The notes beneath the pieces are model-generated. The model was not told the origin of the DNA. It searched no databases and was given only the letters and a program-made list of their open reading frames with translations. Positions 38,001-50,900 of a stretch of DNA of 64,000 nt are shown here, in pieces. The DNA comes from Triatoma infestans (taxonomy: Eukaryota; Arthropoda; Insecta; Hemiptera; Reduviidae), in assembly GCA_011037195.1 (NCBI GenBank), contig JAAEAF010000193.1:1-64000 (forward strand). The letters run 5' to 3'. Within the stretch, counting starts at the first letter, position 1. The number at the start of each line of letters is the position of its first letter. The position numbers and the translations under genes were made by a program.

Positions 38001-41000
38001 TGTCGTGAAGAAGAATTAGGCCCTATCTGTTGACTTGTGCCGGCTGTAAGCGTTGCAGTTTTCGGTGCATCTCATAGATTTGCTGAGCGTACTTCTCAGA
38101 TGTGATTGATTCGCCGGGATTCAGAAAGCTGTAATAGATTAGACACAAATAGGGCCTTGATCTTGTTTTGATGGAAGTTTCGCTTCGGGAAGAGTTTTCG
38201 AGCTTTCCACTCCGGCCAGCCACTGAGCCGGGCATCACAACTTGTCGTTTAAAATTCACTTTTCGTCACACGTCTTTGTATTGCACTGTTCAGTGATGAA
38301 CATTGTTGAGTCTATAAAAATAAGGACACTGCCCAGGGGCCGGCAGTGCACTAACAAGTCCTAGCGCCATGACAGTTGTTACACGCGCAAAAAAAAAAAA
38401 ATGATTGCCTTTTAGCATTTACTCACACAAATAATATGAGCATATATTTATAAAAATGGAAGATTATGTTATAAACAACACTCTTTCTCGTCTTTTGGGG
38501 GAAAAAACAGTTGAATTCGTGTGGAGTAAAAAATTAGAAAATTAGCTATTTAAATTTTATTATTTAGAGAACATCTGATAATATTATTATTTTTAGCCGG
38601 TTTGGCAACGTAAAATACATTTTCCGATACCTGAAATTATATCTCCTGTATCTTTTTCCTCCATATTTTCATTTGTCACATTTTCTCCTTTATATTTCTC
38701 TCTCTTGCATAGTTCATTGGATTTCCAATTAAAGGCTGGCAATTATTTATTTTTTAAAATATCGTTCTTATTGACTTCGATGTTCTTGTGACTTTGAATT
38801 AAATCCTTTTAATATCAGGCACAAAAAAGTTGAATTCTCATATCCGATTCTCACGTATCCGGGCTAACGTTGAGTAGCTGAACTTTGTTTTGATTCCAGC
38901 GTAATATTAAAATCCAGCCAATCATAAATATATCGTGAGAAAATACTTTGGGAAGTGTTGCCCAACACATAGGCGTAAGGAGCCATAGGCTGAAGACGCC
39001 AGAGTGGCGGAGCTCCCCTCCTGAGGGGTTGGGCTGGGGGTAGGGCGTCAAAGGCGGAGACCCCTCTAGGGGTTTGGGTATCGAAGGTAGAGTAGTAGGA
39101 GCAGAGCTGTTTTATAAATAAATAAGAAAGCTATTTGTGTCACGATTTTGTGAAATGCGTTAATATTGCAAATGCGACTGGACGGATTTTCCATCGGTTT
39201 GCATCATTTGACACACAATTTTCTTGAGAATGGTAGGAGGGGTGAGGGGTTTTCGGATTTATGTGTGTGTGCTGTAACAGCATAAAATAAAACCATGAAC
39301 TCGAATTTGATTATTCGTATACATATTAACATAGAAATTAGAGGAGATGTGTTAAAGTTTTTCTGTATTTTTCAAATATCTTGAAAAAGATATCAGTGCA
39401 TCGCAGCTGATTTTGGCTTTGCCTCGACTCCACCGGACGAGATCTTTGAAATGAGATCTAATAAGGCCGTTAATCTACATTCCAATCCACTTTTAGACAA
39501 TTTAATATTCCATTTATAGTAACTAATGGTGACCGATCCTAAACATGGCTAAATGAAATGATTAATAATTGAAAAAAAAAATTAATATTGAACAATTGAG
39601 TGAAGTAGATTCACGCAATACCGTGCATCGCCGACTTCCCGGTGTGTCAGGGGACAGAGCCCTTGCAGTAAATAAATGAGAAGTTTCTTGAAAGACGGGA
39701 GAGGGGTTGGGTGCCGGAGACGTCAGAGGAGCTGAACCCTCATGAAATGCGTTAATATTGCAAATTCTGCTGGACGGATTTTTTGTCAGTCTGCATCATT
39801 GACACAGAATTTTCTTGAGAATGTTAAGAAGGGAGAGAGGTTGGGTGCCGAAGGTGCCAGGGGCCTGATCCCCCTAATATATATATATATATATAATTAA
39901 TAGAATAAACACGTATACTGAAATAAATAATTTTTAGTAACGTTTTTTCTGCTGTTTCTTTTCCAGAGGGGTAACACATAGAAACACAGTTCTGCAATAC
40001 CTTAAATGGATTTCCGAAAAAAGTACCAAAAGTTCAGAAAAATTACTATACGATTTAATTCATTTATCTGTAAAAAGCAATGGGGTAAGTGTTCAAAATT
40101 AATGTCTTTGAAATGTTTAAAAATTATAATTCCATCATTCTATTAGCAGAGAATAATATCAGAATAATTACTCGATAAACTCATTAGTTTTCTTAGATAG
40201 TTTTCTAATTCTCTTGATTTTTTTTTTTGCTGCATTAAAATTTCAGACAAGTATTTATTATTGTTTTAAAGGAACTTAATGGACTAGATGTGGCTGATTT
40301 ACTAATGGAGAGTTACAAAAAGTCTCAAATAGTAGAGGGCCTTAATGTAACTAAACCATTAGTCGAACAGATTTCTTCAACTGATGCTTTAACGAAATTT
40401 AGAGAATTATTGCAGCAAGGAAATAAAACTGAAGCTTTAGGTAATTAAATTCGTCCTAATAATTAAAATTGAAGTTATTTAAAATATTTTTTTAATTACT
40501 GTTTTTATTTGTTTGTTTGTAGAATGGGCGATTGATAATGGTGCATGGGGTCATGCTCTTTTTCTTGCATCAAAAATGGACGAGAGAACTCATAATAATA
40601 TAATGTTACGATTTGCAAATAGCATTCCACATAATGATCCCTTACAAACCCTTTATCAATTAATGTCTGGGCATGTACCACAAGCATCCACTGTATGTAT
40701 TATTTTGTAAATTGAATATCGCAAGACCGTGTATAAATTATTCCTAAAAAGATTGAAAATTCAAAATAATTTTGTTTGTTGAATTTCTAGTGTTGTGCTG
40801 ATAAGAAATGGTCCGATTGGAGGCCACATTTGGCTATGATTCTTGGAAATCCAACAGGAAATACTAAGTTGGACCGGAAGGCAATAATAAAACTTGGCGA
40901 TTCTCTATGTTCGTCCAAATTATTATCTTAAAAATAACTCACTATCATATATCTCATCTTTTCAAATTTAAACGCCACTTAACGTTGTAGTGAATGTGCA

Positions 41001-41948
41001 TTCTCTATCTAAATTCTAGATATCTCTAGGATAGTCCTATAAAAACTTACACAAAAGGCACATTGACTTACACAACAGGAAGTTTGCAACTATATGGATG
41101 TGACATAACCGAAAGATAAACCGGAGTCCCTGACACTTTCTCTTGATTTACTTTCATCTTGAACATTCAACAACTTCTGCAGATTCCACATTGGAGATCA
41201 TTCCGAGCTAGTTTCGTGTCGACAACTTAATTTCCCGATTATATTATAAAGGAGGATAAGATGAAATAATTTGCAACTTTTTATTTTATTTTTGGTTTCT
41301 TTTCTTTAATTTACTTTACAATAATTTTTTTCTACAGTTTGCTTATTACCCATATTGTAACCCCTATTGGAGGAGCGGTTGTTAACTCTTTTTTTTAAGT
41401 ATCTTGGCATCCTTCCTAGTGTTCAGCTTAATAAGCATAAACAAAACTTAGGCCTACAGATGAAGAAGGTATTAAGGAGCCTTAAAAAACACAATTTTAT
41501 AGATTACCCAATGTTACGACAAATTTATTGTGTTCTTCAGGGGTAGATTTGAAAAGCACTGAACTAATTCTTTCAAACATCAAAGTATATAATAAAAAAA
41601 CTAAACACAAATTGCTAAAATGGTTGATCTCACTGTTAAACTCCATTACCCCAAATGCACTACTTGCACTTACAGTGACATACAGAAGGAGGTATACAAC
41701 TTCTTGGTATGACGTACACACATATTAACCAGGGAGGGGAAGCTCAGTGGTAGCGCGCTGGACTAGCAACGCGGAGATCACGGGTTCGAATTCAGCCGTG
41801 CTACCCTTAGATTTTCTCTTCCTAGGAGCCCATACAGCTCACTGTCCGGTGATGGACAGTGTTGTCTGTAACGGGAGAACACTGTCCGGAGGCCGGCAGT
41901 GCACTGAGAAGGCTCCGGGCGCAAATGACCACAGATGTTGAGACGCCT

Positions 41949-41983
<35 letters not shown>

Positions 41984-44900
41984 ATATTAACTCGAGCTCC
42001 CTGGCACACACATTCACTTCCATCTTGCATATTCTACAACTTGAACAGATGACTAGTAGCTAATAAACAAAACACAAAAACTTGAGGAATAAATATATTA
42101 CATCCCAATCAGTCCGTGGTATTATTTCTATACTGAGGATAGATCATTTTATGGGATTATCTCCAGACTTAGATTTAACTACAACTACACCCCTCATCTT
42201 CTTAATAGAAGTGGTATAGACCTGGAACCATTATCCACGTCCTTGCGATGGGGATCTATAGCAGTCACCAACCACTTAATTTTAGCATGCCCACTGTACT
42301 CAAATGGTAGAGACAACCTCTGGAACTGTGTCGTTAACGCTAAATTTCCATTTCTGCCACATCTATCTAAATATTGAACCGATAAAATGGCGATATATAT
42401 GTAGTTCATTAATAATAATAATAATAATGTATATTTGAAATAAAAAAATCGTTTTACAATAATACAATAGTACAAAAAAAACAAAATATACTTAGACATG
42501 GAATTTGTATTCCGTCTGTCAAGTCTGCTTATCAAGTGTTACTATATAATAATCAAATATTAAATGATTACACAAATAAGGAGAAACAAAGAACAGGTAT
42601 AAGGGTTTAAAAGAAAATACAATAACTCTTGGAAATAAGAATAAGTAAACAAAGCCTTCTAATTAGTAATAAAGTTGAGACAATACAAAATGGAAAAAGA
42701 CACTTCAACATACCGTGGGCAAATAATAAACATATTTCAAATCAAAAATAGTCAATTGTTTTAAATGTATTTAAAAGTTAAATTCAGAAATTAATTCACC
42801 CCTGTACTGCACTGAATGTTTTACATATTTTGCCAGCTTTGCCCAATCTGCACCATTCAAAATATCTATTAATTCATGCTTTGCCAGGATTGTTTTACCA
42901 AAAATTCCAAATTTAAATTCCGCTAATACCGGACACCTAGCCAAAAAATGTAAAGTGTCCTCTTTTTCGCCTAAATTACACAGTGAGCATAGCTCCCTCC
43001 CATTAACTCGCCACTTTTTATAATTCAAATTAAGCAGCTCACATCGTGTTTTGCAAATCCAGCGCACTGCATACAGATCCTTTATCTCTCTTAAATAATC
43101 TTTACCATTTTCTGAGCTACATATTTCCGCATACAGGGGACTGTATACTGATTGCCGGCAACTTTGCAGATTGTACTCTTTTTCCCTTTCTTCTATCGTA
43201 AGTCTCAAACGCACTAACTGTTGCGATAAATTGGCAACATTTTCAATAGAGACGGGGACTTCATAATAGTGAGCTAGTTCACGCAGTTTGCTATACCAGA
43301 ATGTATTTTTCTTAATTACCTCTTTCGCTAAAATGAATGGGAGACGGTGAGGCGGCATTTCTAAAACTTTTAAAATATAATCAAAATGCAATTTTAGAGT
43401 AAAAGAATAAATAGGTTTTATACCAATCTCATTTGCTAGAATGTGATTGGGGGTGTAGCGGGGCAGAAAAAATATTTTTTTAAAACAATATCTAGAAAAT
43501 TTTTCTAATACATCGTATTTTTCGAAGCCCCAAACTTGAGCTGCATAAGTTATGATAGCTCGAGAAACTGAGTGAAATATTTCATACTTCATTTCAAGAG
43601 GGATATTTCTTTTGGATATCAGACTATGCCAGGAAAAATTTATACCAAATTTTGCTTGAGTAGTTTTCTCTAGCAGGTGTTGTTTCAATGATAATTTTGG
43701 AGTCATGGTAACTCCAAGGTATTTATATTCATTTACGACTTCAATCGGAACTCTATTTAGATGCCACTTTTCATTTTGCGCTGGTCTTCCACCATTACGG
43801 AAAACTATGATTTTCGACTTCCCTAGGTTGACATTGAGGTTCCATTGTTGACAATAGGCCTGCAGATTATTTATCATCAATTGTAATTTATGTGGGTTAT
43901 CAGCAATAATTACCACATCGTCGGCATATAAAAGACATCTTATATTTACTCCAGCTATCTCTATCCCCCCTCCCAGAGACTCATGTAGATCATCTAAAAA
44001 TAATGAAAATAATAGAGGGCTGAGTAAGCAACCCTGGCGCAAACCAACCTTCGTATTAAAGAATTCATGTAGTTCATTAAAGGCAACAATTTTTAAATTT
44101 AAATTACCTCATCACTTAGCTAAATTTTTAGATTTTGAACTGCATGGCTAATTAGCACAGCCATTATAAAGGGTGTTACATTATATATATTGTTACATCA
44201 GCCATATTGTCTAAATTGTATTTTCATAGGTAAAAATAAAGGATTTTCATTTGCTATATACATCAGCCGATGTATAAAAAATAGCCAGGATAAATAGCCA
44301 GTAAATTTTTGATCAGAAACAAAAGATAAAACAAAAATTTTCGAAATGTAATATTCTTTGCATTAAATTCAAATCGAAGACCGCCGCAGAGTATGAATGG
44401 GTGCATTTCATATCGAAAGCAAATTTAATGCTATAAAGAAGTTAGAATAGGCACCAAAGCAAATGGGGTTTAGAAAGTAATAATAAAGGGAATTACACAG
44501 AAATCGTTATGGTACACTTATAACATTGATTAATGGTGCGTTCTGTTCTGGTTCGGGCTACTTCATACTGGCATTTTTTTTTATTTTTTTATTTTTATAG
44601 AAAACATGGTTTAAATCGCGTTGTAAATGATATACTTAACGCAAAAACGAAGTATTTTCCTTTAATTTGTTACATAGGTAGTTTGTAATATTTTGCTATT
44701 ATTATTATTTATTTATTTATTGATTCTAATATTTTTCATTATTTTTGTATTAATTTTTTATAATAATATATTCACAGTTTCTCGAGGAAGAATTTTTGCT
44801 TCACATTTCTGTTATGTTACTGCGCAAGCTGAATTCACAAGCTATCATCAAGATGCAAAATTTGTACTATTGGGGTCAAATACCAATCAAGAATTTTCCC

Positions 44901-47900
44901 AGTTTGCAAGTTGCAGAGCAATTATGTTAACAATGTGTTATGAATATGGATTGAAATTGCGACAAGCAAATGCTAATATCCCTTCACTTCAAGTATGTTT
45001 AAAATAAAATTCCAAAATTTGGTCCAAAGTTCTACAGAAGTTGCCTTCAAAACTTGCAACTTTCTATTTTTTTGTTTTTAGTTGTACAAATTGATTCTGG
45101 CAACACGACTAGTGGATAGTGGAAAAAATAGAATTGCATTACAATATTGTGAAATGGTTGCAAATGAAGCTGTTAGAAATGAATGTTGTGAAAGACCCCT
45201 AATAGCCTCTGTAATTGATTTGTCATCTAAACTTAAGATGTTGGATCCAGCGTTAGCATTGACTGGGGATGTAGAAACTGATCCAGATTGGTTAGCCAAG
45301 TTGAGGAATTTTTATGATAATCTTTCCGTAAGCTTTTCAAGAATACTTCTTTGTTGAACCATTTCTATTCCTTGTATTTGTAAATTATTGTAAAAATAGA
45401 AAATTTAATTTTATCTACTAGGAGGAGTATGACGCTGGATTAGCAATGAGACATGGTGTTTCTTCATCGACTGTGTCTGAAGTTGGTCAAGAGCCCACAC
45501 CGTGTCAACAGGAAAAGATTGAAGTTAGTATCATTTTTAACTTTGTATCACAGATTCCTAATTATTTTCAAACTTAATTTGATAATCTGAACATGTGTCA
45601 GAAAGATTGGGTTGGATAGAACGTCTAGTTTATTGCCTTCTTTCAGAAGGAACGTCAAAGGCACAGGACTTTAATTGCTACACCCCTTCACAAAAAAACA
45701 ATTAATTTGTTATTACTGTATGTGTGTAGGCCAACGAGGAAGTGGTGAATACTTATGGCAGTGAACCAACCTTAAATAAAGTTGAATATAATATGCAAGT
45801 AGCTCAGGCATCATTACAGCCTCCACCCAGTGGGCAGACATCACTTCCACCGGAAATAATGTATCAAGAGGAACAACATCAAGCGTATCAACCAAATTCC
45901 CTCCCTCCTCTTGGATCAAATAGTTAGTACCATTTTATCTGTAATTGTTAACATTATCTAAAAAATAGATTTTCCGACCAATTTCTTCGAAGCAAGAAAG
46001 TAGCTATAATCGGTTTCAGAAGGAGAGAAAATGGGTTGTATAGGTAAATAAATTAGAAGTATGGGTGAACACTGTATAATCGAAAAGTAGCACAAAACTG
46101 CCTGGACTTTACACTAAAATATATAAAATGCTAGTGAGATGTAAAGAGAAAGCTTGATGACGCGTTATGACTGCTGTATGAACTCTGCTGCAAGACTGTC
46201 GGTAGACTCCCTCCTATGGCCGACACAGCTGTATTTATACAGTTTCTCCCCTTCTAGTCTTAGTGAGAAACTGTTTCTCACTGTTTTGGATCCCACTCTT
46301 CGGATCCTATTACATAGCTTAAATCAACTTTAGAAATACAAGAGCGAAGAGCAACAATTAATAAAATGGAATTAATTTTATTTTTCTTCATTCCCTGCTT
46401 TAACAGGCTTTAAAATTGCTTTTTTGCGTTGGTGAGTACTAATTTGAAAACTATAATTCGTTATAACCATCTTACCAGGAAAAGGAAAAGAGAATTTTCC
46501 CGAAATCATTAACTGTCATCGCCACTCAAGATTGTTCGTTCAATAATTTCAAGATCACTTCTTACCACTTCTTGGATTTATGACTATCACAAATAATTTT
46601 TCCTTTAAGATTCATTTAAGGGGATCTTTAAAATTACTGAATTTGTTGGGCATTAAAAGCCAGGCCATTGAAATATAGGTTACTGAAGAAGTCGTGGCAG
46701 TCGGAAATTTGCAACGCGATTACAATAACAAATCAAATTGGTTTTATTAGCAGAATAAATTGGTGTGGTTCCACCTGAATAATAATAAGCAGAATTAAAT
46801 ATGTTGTACAAAATTTTCGGATTTTAAGAAAATTTGTGAACTGTTTGGATATATGATCTTCGCAAGATGGCGAAGGAAGGAGCCACGCCTCTTCTCTACT
46901 AAGGTTCATTGCCTTATTGGCTTTCAAGGTGTAACGACCCTGGAGAGGCTCATTGCAACATGGGCTAAACGGCGATTTTTAGCAAACCACTGATGCGGTC
47001 TCAACTCAGAAACTCAAGTGTTTTTCAATTGTTTGGTTTCTCACCAGATTTTTTTACTTTCTCTTACTCTTAGTAAGAGTAAGTATTGCGATCGTGTCAG
47101 ACTTTCAAATTAAGTTTTACTGGAAATACACGTCCGTTTATGGGGTTCTCTGAGTCCAAAAAAGAAGTTATTAGAAAATGGTCTGTATATGTGTGTTGTT
47201 TGTGAACAGAATATCTCAAAAACGAAAAGTCACAGGTAGCTCAACTATATTCAGTTTTTGTGATTTTCTCAAAAACGGCTCCAACAATTTTCTTTAAAAT
47301 TGGTATATCAACTACAAATGTAATGAACTACAACTTTTATTTGAAACATTTCTCGGGGAAAACTCATTTAAGAAGGGACTTTTAAGGGTGGGTGGGGTTA
47401 GGTTTTCCTCTAAAGTGCTGTTTCAGTTTATTACACAATCTAGATAATATTGATTACAATTAAATATGTTGTTGAAATTCCGAGTTTGAAGAAAATCGGA
47501 TGACCGGAAGTGCGTTTTAACTGAAAAACATTTTTCAGTTTTCTGCTGTTTTCTCTAAAACGTCTCTAATTGATTTTCTTTAAACTATTATTTAAACTAC
47601 ACGCAGGAAGAGCTACAACTTTTATTTCAAACTTGTTTCTGGGTAAAATCATCTAAGGGAGCTTTTAGGGACTGGTGGGGTCATGTTTCTTATATATTTG
47701 TGTCTAATTTATAATCCTATAGGTAATTAAAAACAGTAATGATTTTATATAACGTTCCTTTTGTAAAAGTAAAGAAAATGAAGGCATTATACTTTTATAG
47801 GTAGATGTTCCATATGAAAAGAATTTAGACTGAAGTGGTTGCATAATAGTTACTTAACTATGAATGATGTAATTGATTATTTAAACGTAAAAACTGATCT

Positions 47901-50900
47901 GATCTTGTTAATTTCTGTAAATATAGTTGGGTTTACAGATCGGTATTAGGAAGGGAATAACTACAGTTAGAAATATAGTTACTTAATTATAGTTAGAAGT
48001 TAGACCCATCCAGATATTCAATGGCTGGAAGAGTTTATTTGATTTTAGATTTTTGTTTATTTTGTTTCTTTTTTATGATTGGTCCAAAACAGAGTGTTTT
48101 ATTTTATGTGAATTTCTCTGAGTACTATTTTGTCTTCAGAGTTACTAATTTCTCTGGGTTTTCACTTTGTATATTTAGTTTATATTGCTTTTTGTATTTT
48201 TATTTAAAAAAAATAAATACATTGAAAATGAAAAAATAAAAAAAATAAAAAAACAATCAAACATACCTCCCCGGACAATTATATTGATCATGAGGTATTG
48301 TCAGTTTTTTTTTATAATATTGTAAGTTTTTTATTGTATGTGTATATATATATATATAGAATTAAATATTTACAAATATTTCGAGTTTGAAGCATGGTTC
48401 TTCTGAACATTTTTTTAGTTTTCGTGTTTTTCCATAAAAATACAACGAATTTCATTTAAATTGGCCCACTAACTGTTAGTATAGCCTCAAGTTCAATTGG
48501 AACTTTGTTCCGAGAAATTCATTTCAAGAGGTTTTGCGGCTTGGGAGGAGGAGGTTATGCTAAGTCATTTTATTAAGTTTAGATTATTCTCCCAATCATA
48601 TACTTAATAATAATAGAATATTAATATAATATAATAATATATAAATAAAATAAAATAAAAATAAAATTATAATATATATATAATATATATAAATAAAAAT
48701 AAATATAATAATAATAAATAAAATAATAATAAGAATAATCTAAACTTAATGAAATGACTTAGCATAACCTCCTCCTCCCAAGCCGCCAAACCTCTTGAAA
48801 TGAATTTCTCGGAACAAAGTTCCAATTGAACTTGAGGCTATACTAACAGTTAGTGGGCCAATTTAAATGAAATTCGTTGTATTTTTATGGAGACATATAA
48901 ATACAAGATTTTGAGATGTATTTTTATAAAACTGAAGACAAAACATTTAGTCAAAACTATAAGTTTGAAGAAAATATGTCAATTACAATTTTTTTACTGT
49001 AGTTCTTACCACTTGAATGTCGCGTGAGTGTTTCACACAAGATTTTTTTAAATTTAGAAATCGCAATAAAAATTCAGTGCTTTAGAATAAATTTATCCTA
49101 GTAAAAAATTCATTTTAATATAATTTAGAATCACAAATTATTTATTTTTGACATTTTAATTTGATTTCATCTATTGCAGCGTATTCTACTGAATCATTTC
49201 CCCAACAAACTGCGATTGATCCTTACTGGAGTTCTAGTAATGGTGTTCCAACATCAAATACATACGCAAGACAAGAAAATGTTGAAACTAGTACTGTTTC
49301 AAGTTCGAAAAACAATTTTTTCAAAGCTAGCGAAGAACAGCTTAAGGTAAGAAAACTACTAATATGTTTTTCCTGCTTCTTTAAAGCTCGAGTACGACTA
49401 ATATCTCAAGCTTTAGGATAATATTTATTTATATTACCATTTTACTTTCTAATTTCCTTTTCTTTTTTCATTAGCTTAGAGTTTTTTTCTTAAAAAACAT
49501 TTTTACAGACTGAAACAATTTATCAGAACTTTTTTTAAAATGCATATTTTAATGTTAGATTTGTTTTCATAGTTCAGAAAAATTGGTTGATTCTATAATT
49601 TATGAACTTTCAGATTTCCGCAGCCATTATCATGCATAATTAAAGTTTAGGTTAAGAGCGCCTTTGTTTTGATATAAACCTCATTTCGCTCATATTGCAG
49701 AAGGATTCTTCATGCTGGTTGAGTTTTGATCCAAGTAACAAGATTTGCGTTGGTTATTTGTTAGATTGAGGGATTTACATACCTCCGGCAGGATTTCCTG
49801 CTGCCGTCGAGAAAGTGCAATGAGAAGATAACGTAACACGTCTCAAAAGTACACCTACTGTGCATGAAATACAGAGAGAACAGCATATGAAACACAAAAA
49901 GTCTATACTTGCATAATATGTAAGAGAGGTATTACAATTTGAGAAAGATGAAAATTGAAAAATAGAGATGATGAACTTGATCTAGGCAGAATATAGTTAG
50001 CTACATCTGCTAAGTGAAACCAGAGGTTTACAGTACAAAAGAAGGCTGTATCTCATTCTCAGCCTCAATATTGGGATATTTGGATCAGTTCGAGCGGATA
50101 AGGGAATGGCAAATTGGGTCCGCTCTACATTTTGTTCAGTTGGGGAAAAGAAATTAGGCCAAAACTCTTCTAATTATAAAACCAGCCCCTACGAAACTTG
50201 CTAATGTTGCTTTAAATTTCGTCCAGCATTATCCCGAACAACCTACTGCAATATGATCGGAACTTGAGTATTCATTAGCGGAATTCTTCGGTTAGGTCTA
50301 AATATAGATTTAGCTTACCAGCGTTTCGGCGATTTATTTACTCGCCATCTTCAGGGTTACAGAGATACAAAAAATAGGTTTTAATACAATAAAAATGCCG
50401 CTTAAATGGTAAGAGAGAGACATACAAAACCACTATATAAATAAATGGAAGAGTGTTGCATACCCACTATTACTGTTTCTAGATTTTACTGATGGGAGTT
50501 GTACACTGTTACATTATTATAATATTTAAGGGAGATTACTTATATATCCAAGTAATTGCCACAAAGGTTGCATTATAGTACTGTAACCTCTGGCATACAA
50601 ACAAATGTTGATTCTGCTATTGTATATAGTATCTGTGTTATAAATAGAATTTAAAATTTGCTAAGTACGCAAGGAAAGATCTTTATACCGAATACACTAT
50701 TTACAAACATAATAAATGTACGCTACAACACCCCCAAGTGTATAACCTAGAAGCTATAATAATTATTATTATTATTTGTCTGTGGGGAGGGACCAAACCC
50801 TACGCTATCCAAAGCCTCACTAGGCCCATATAGCCACCCCAAGAAAAACAACAACAAACCGGGTCCAGAACAAATATCCAGACCCGGATCTAATCCAACT

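Larger units (their letters stand above)
41390..44260 (+). mobile_element. Old non-LTR relic, split by two later insertions
   Basis: Plus-strand coding remnants continue on either side of a [20 protein letters not shown] and [19 protein letters not shown] (41398-41545) read like the region after the RT palm. After the [20 protein letters not shown] (42150-42200) and [19 protein letters not shown] (42265-42325) read like the C-terminal Cys/His region. The coding end (stop near 42377) is followed by a 3' segment that is itself interrupted by a second retrotransposon at 42414-44066. The left and right limits are approximate. Confidence 0.6.
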
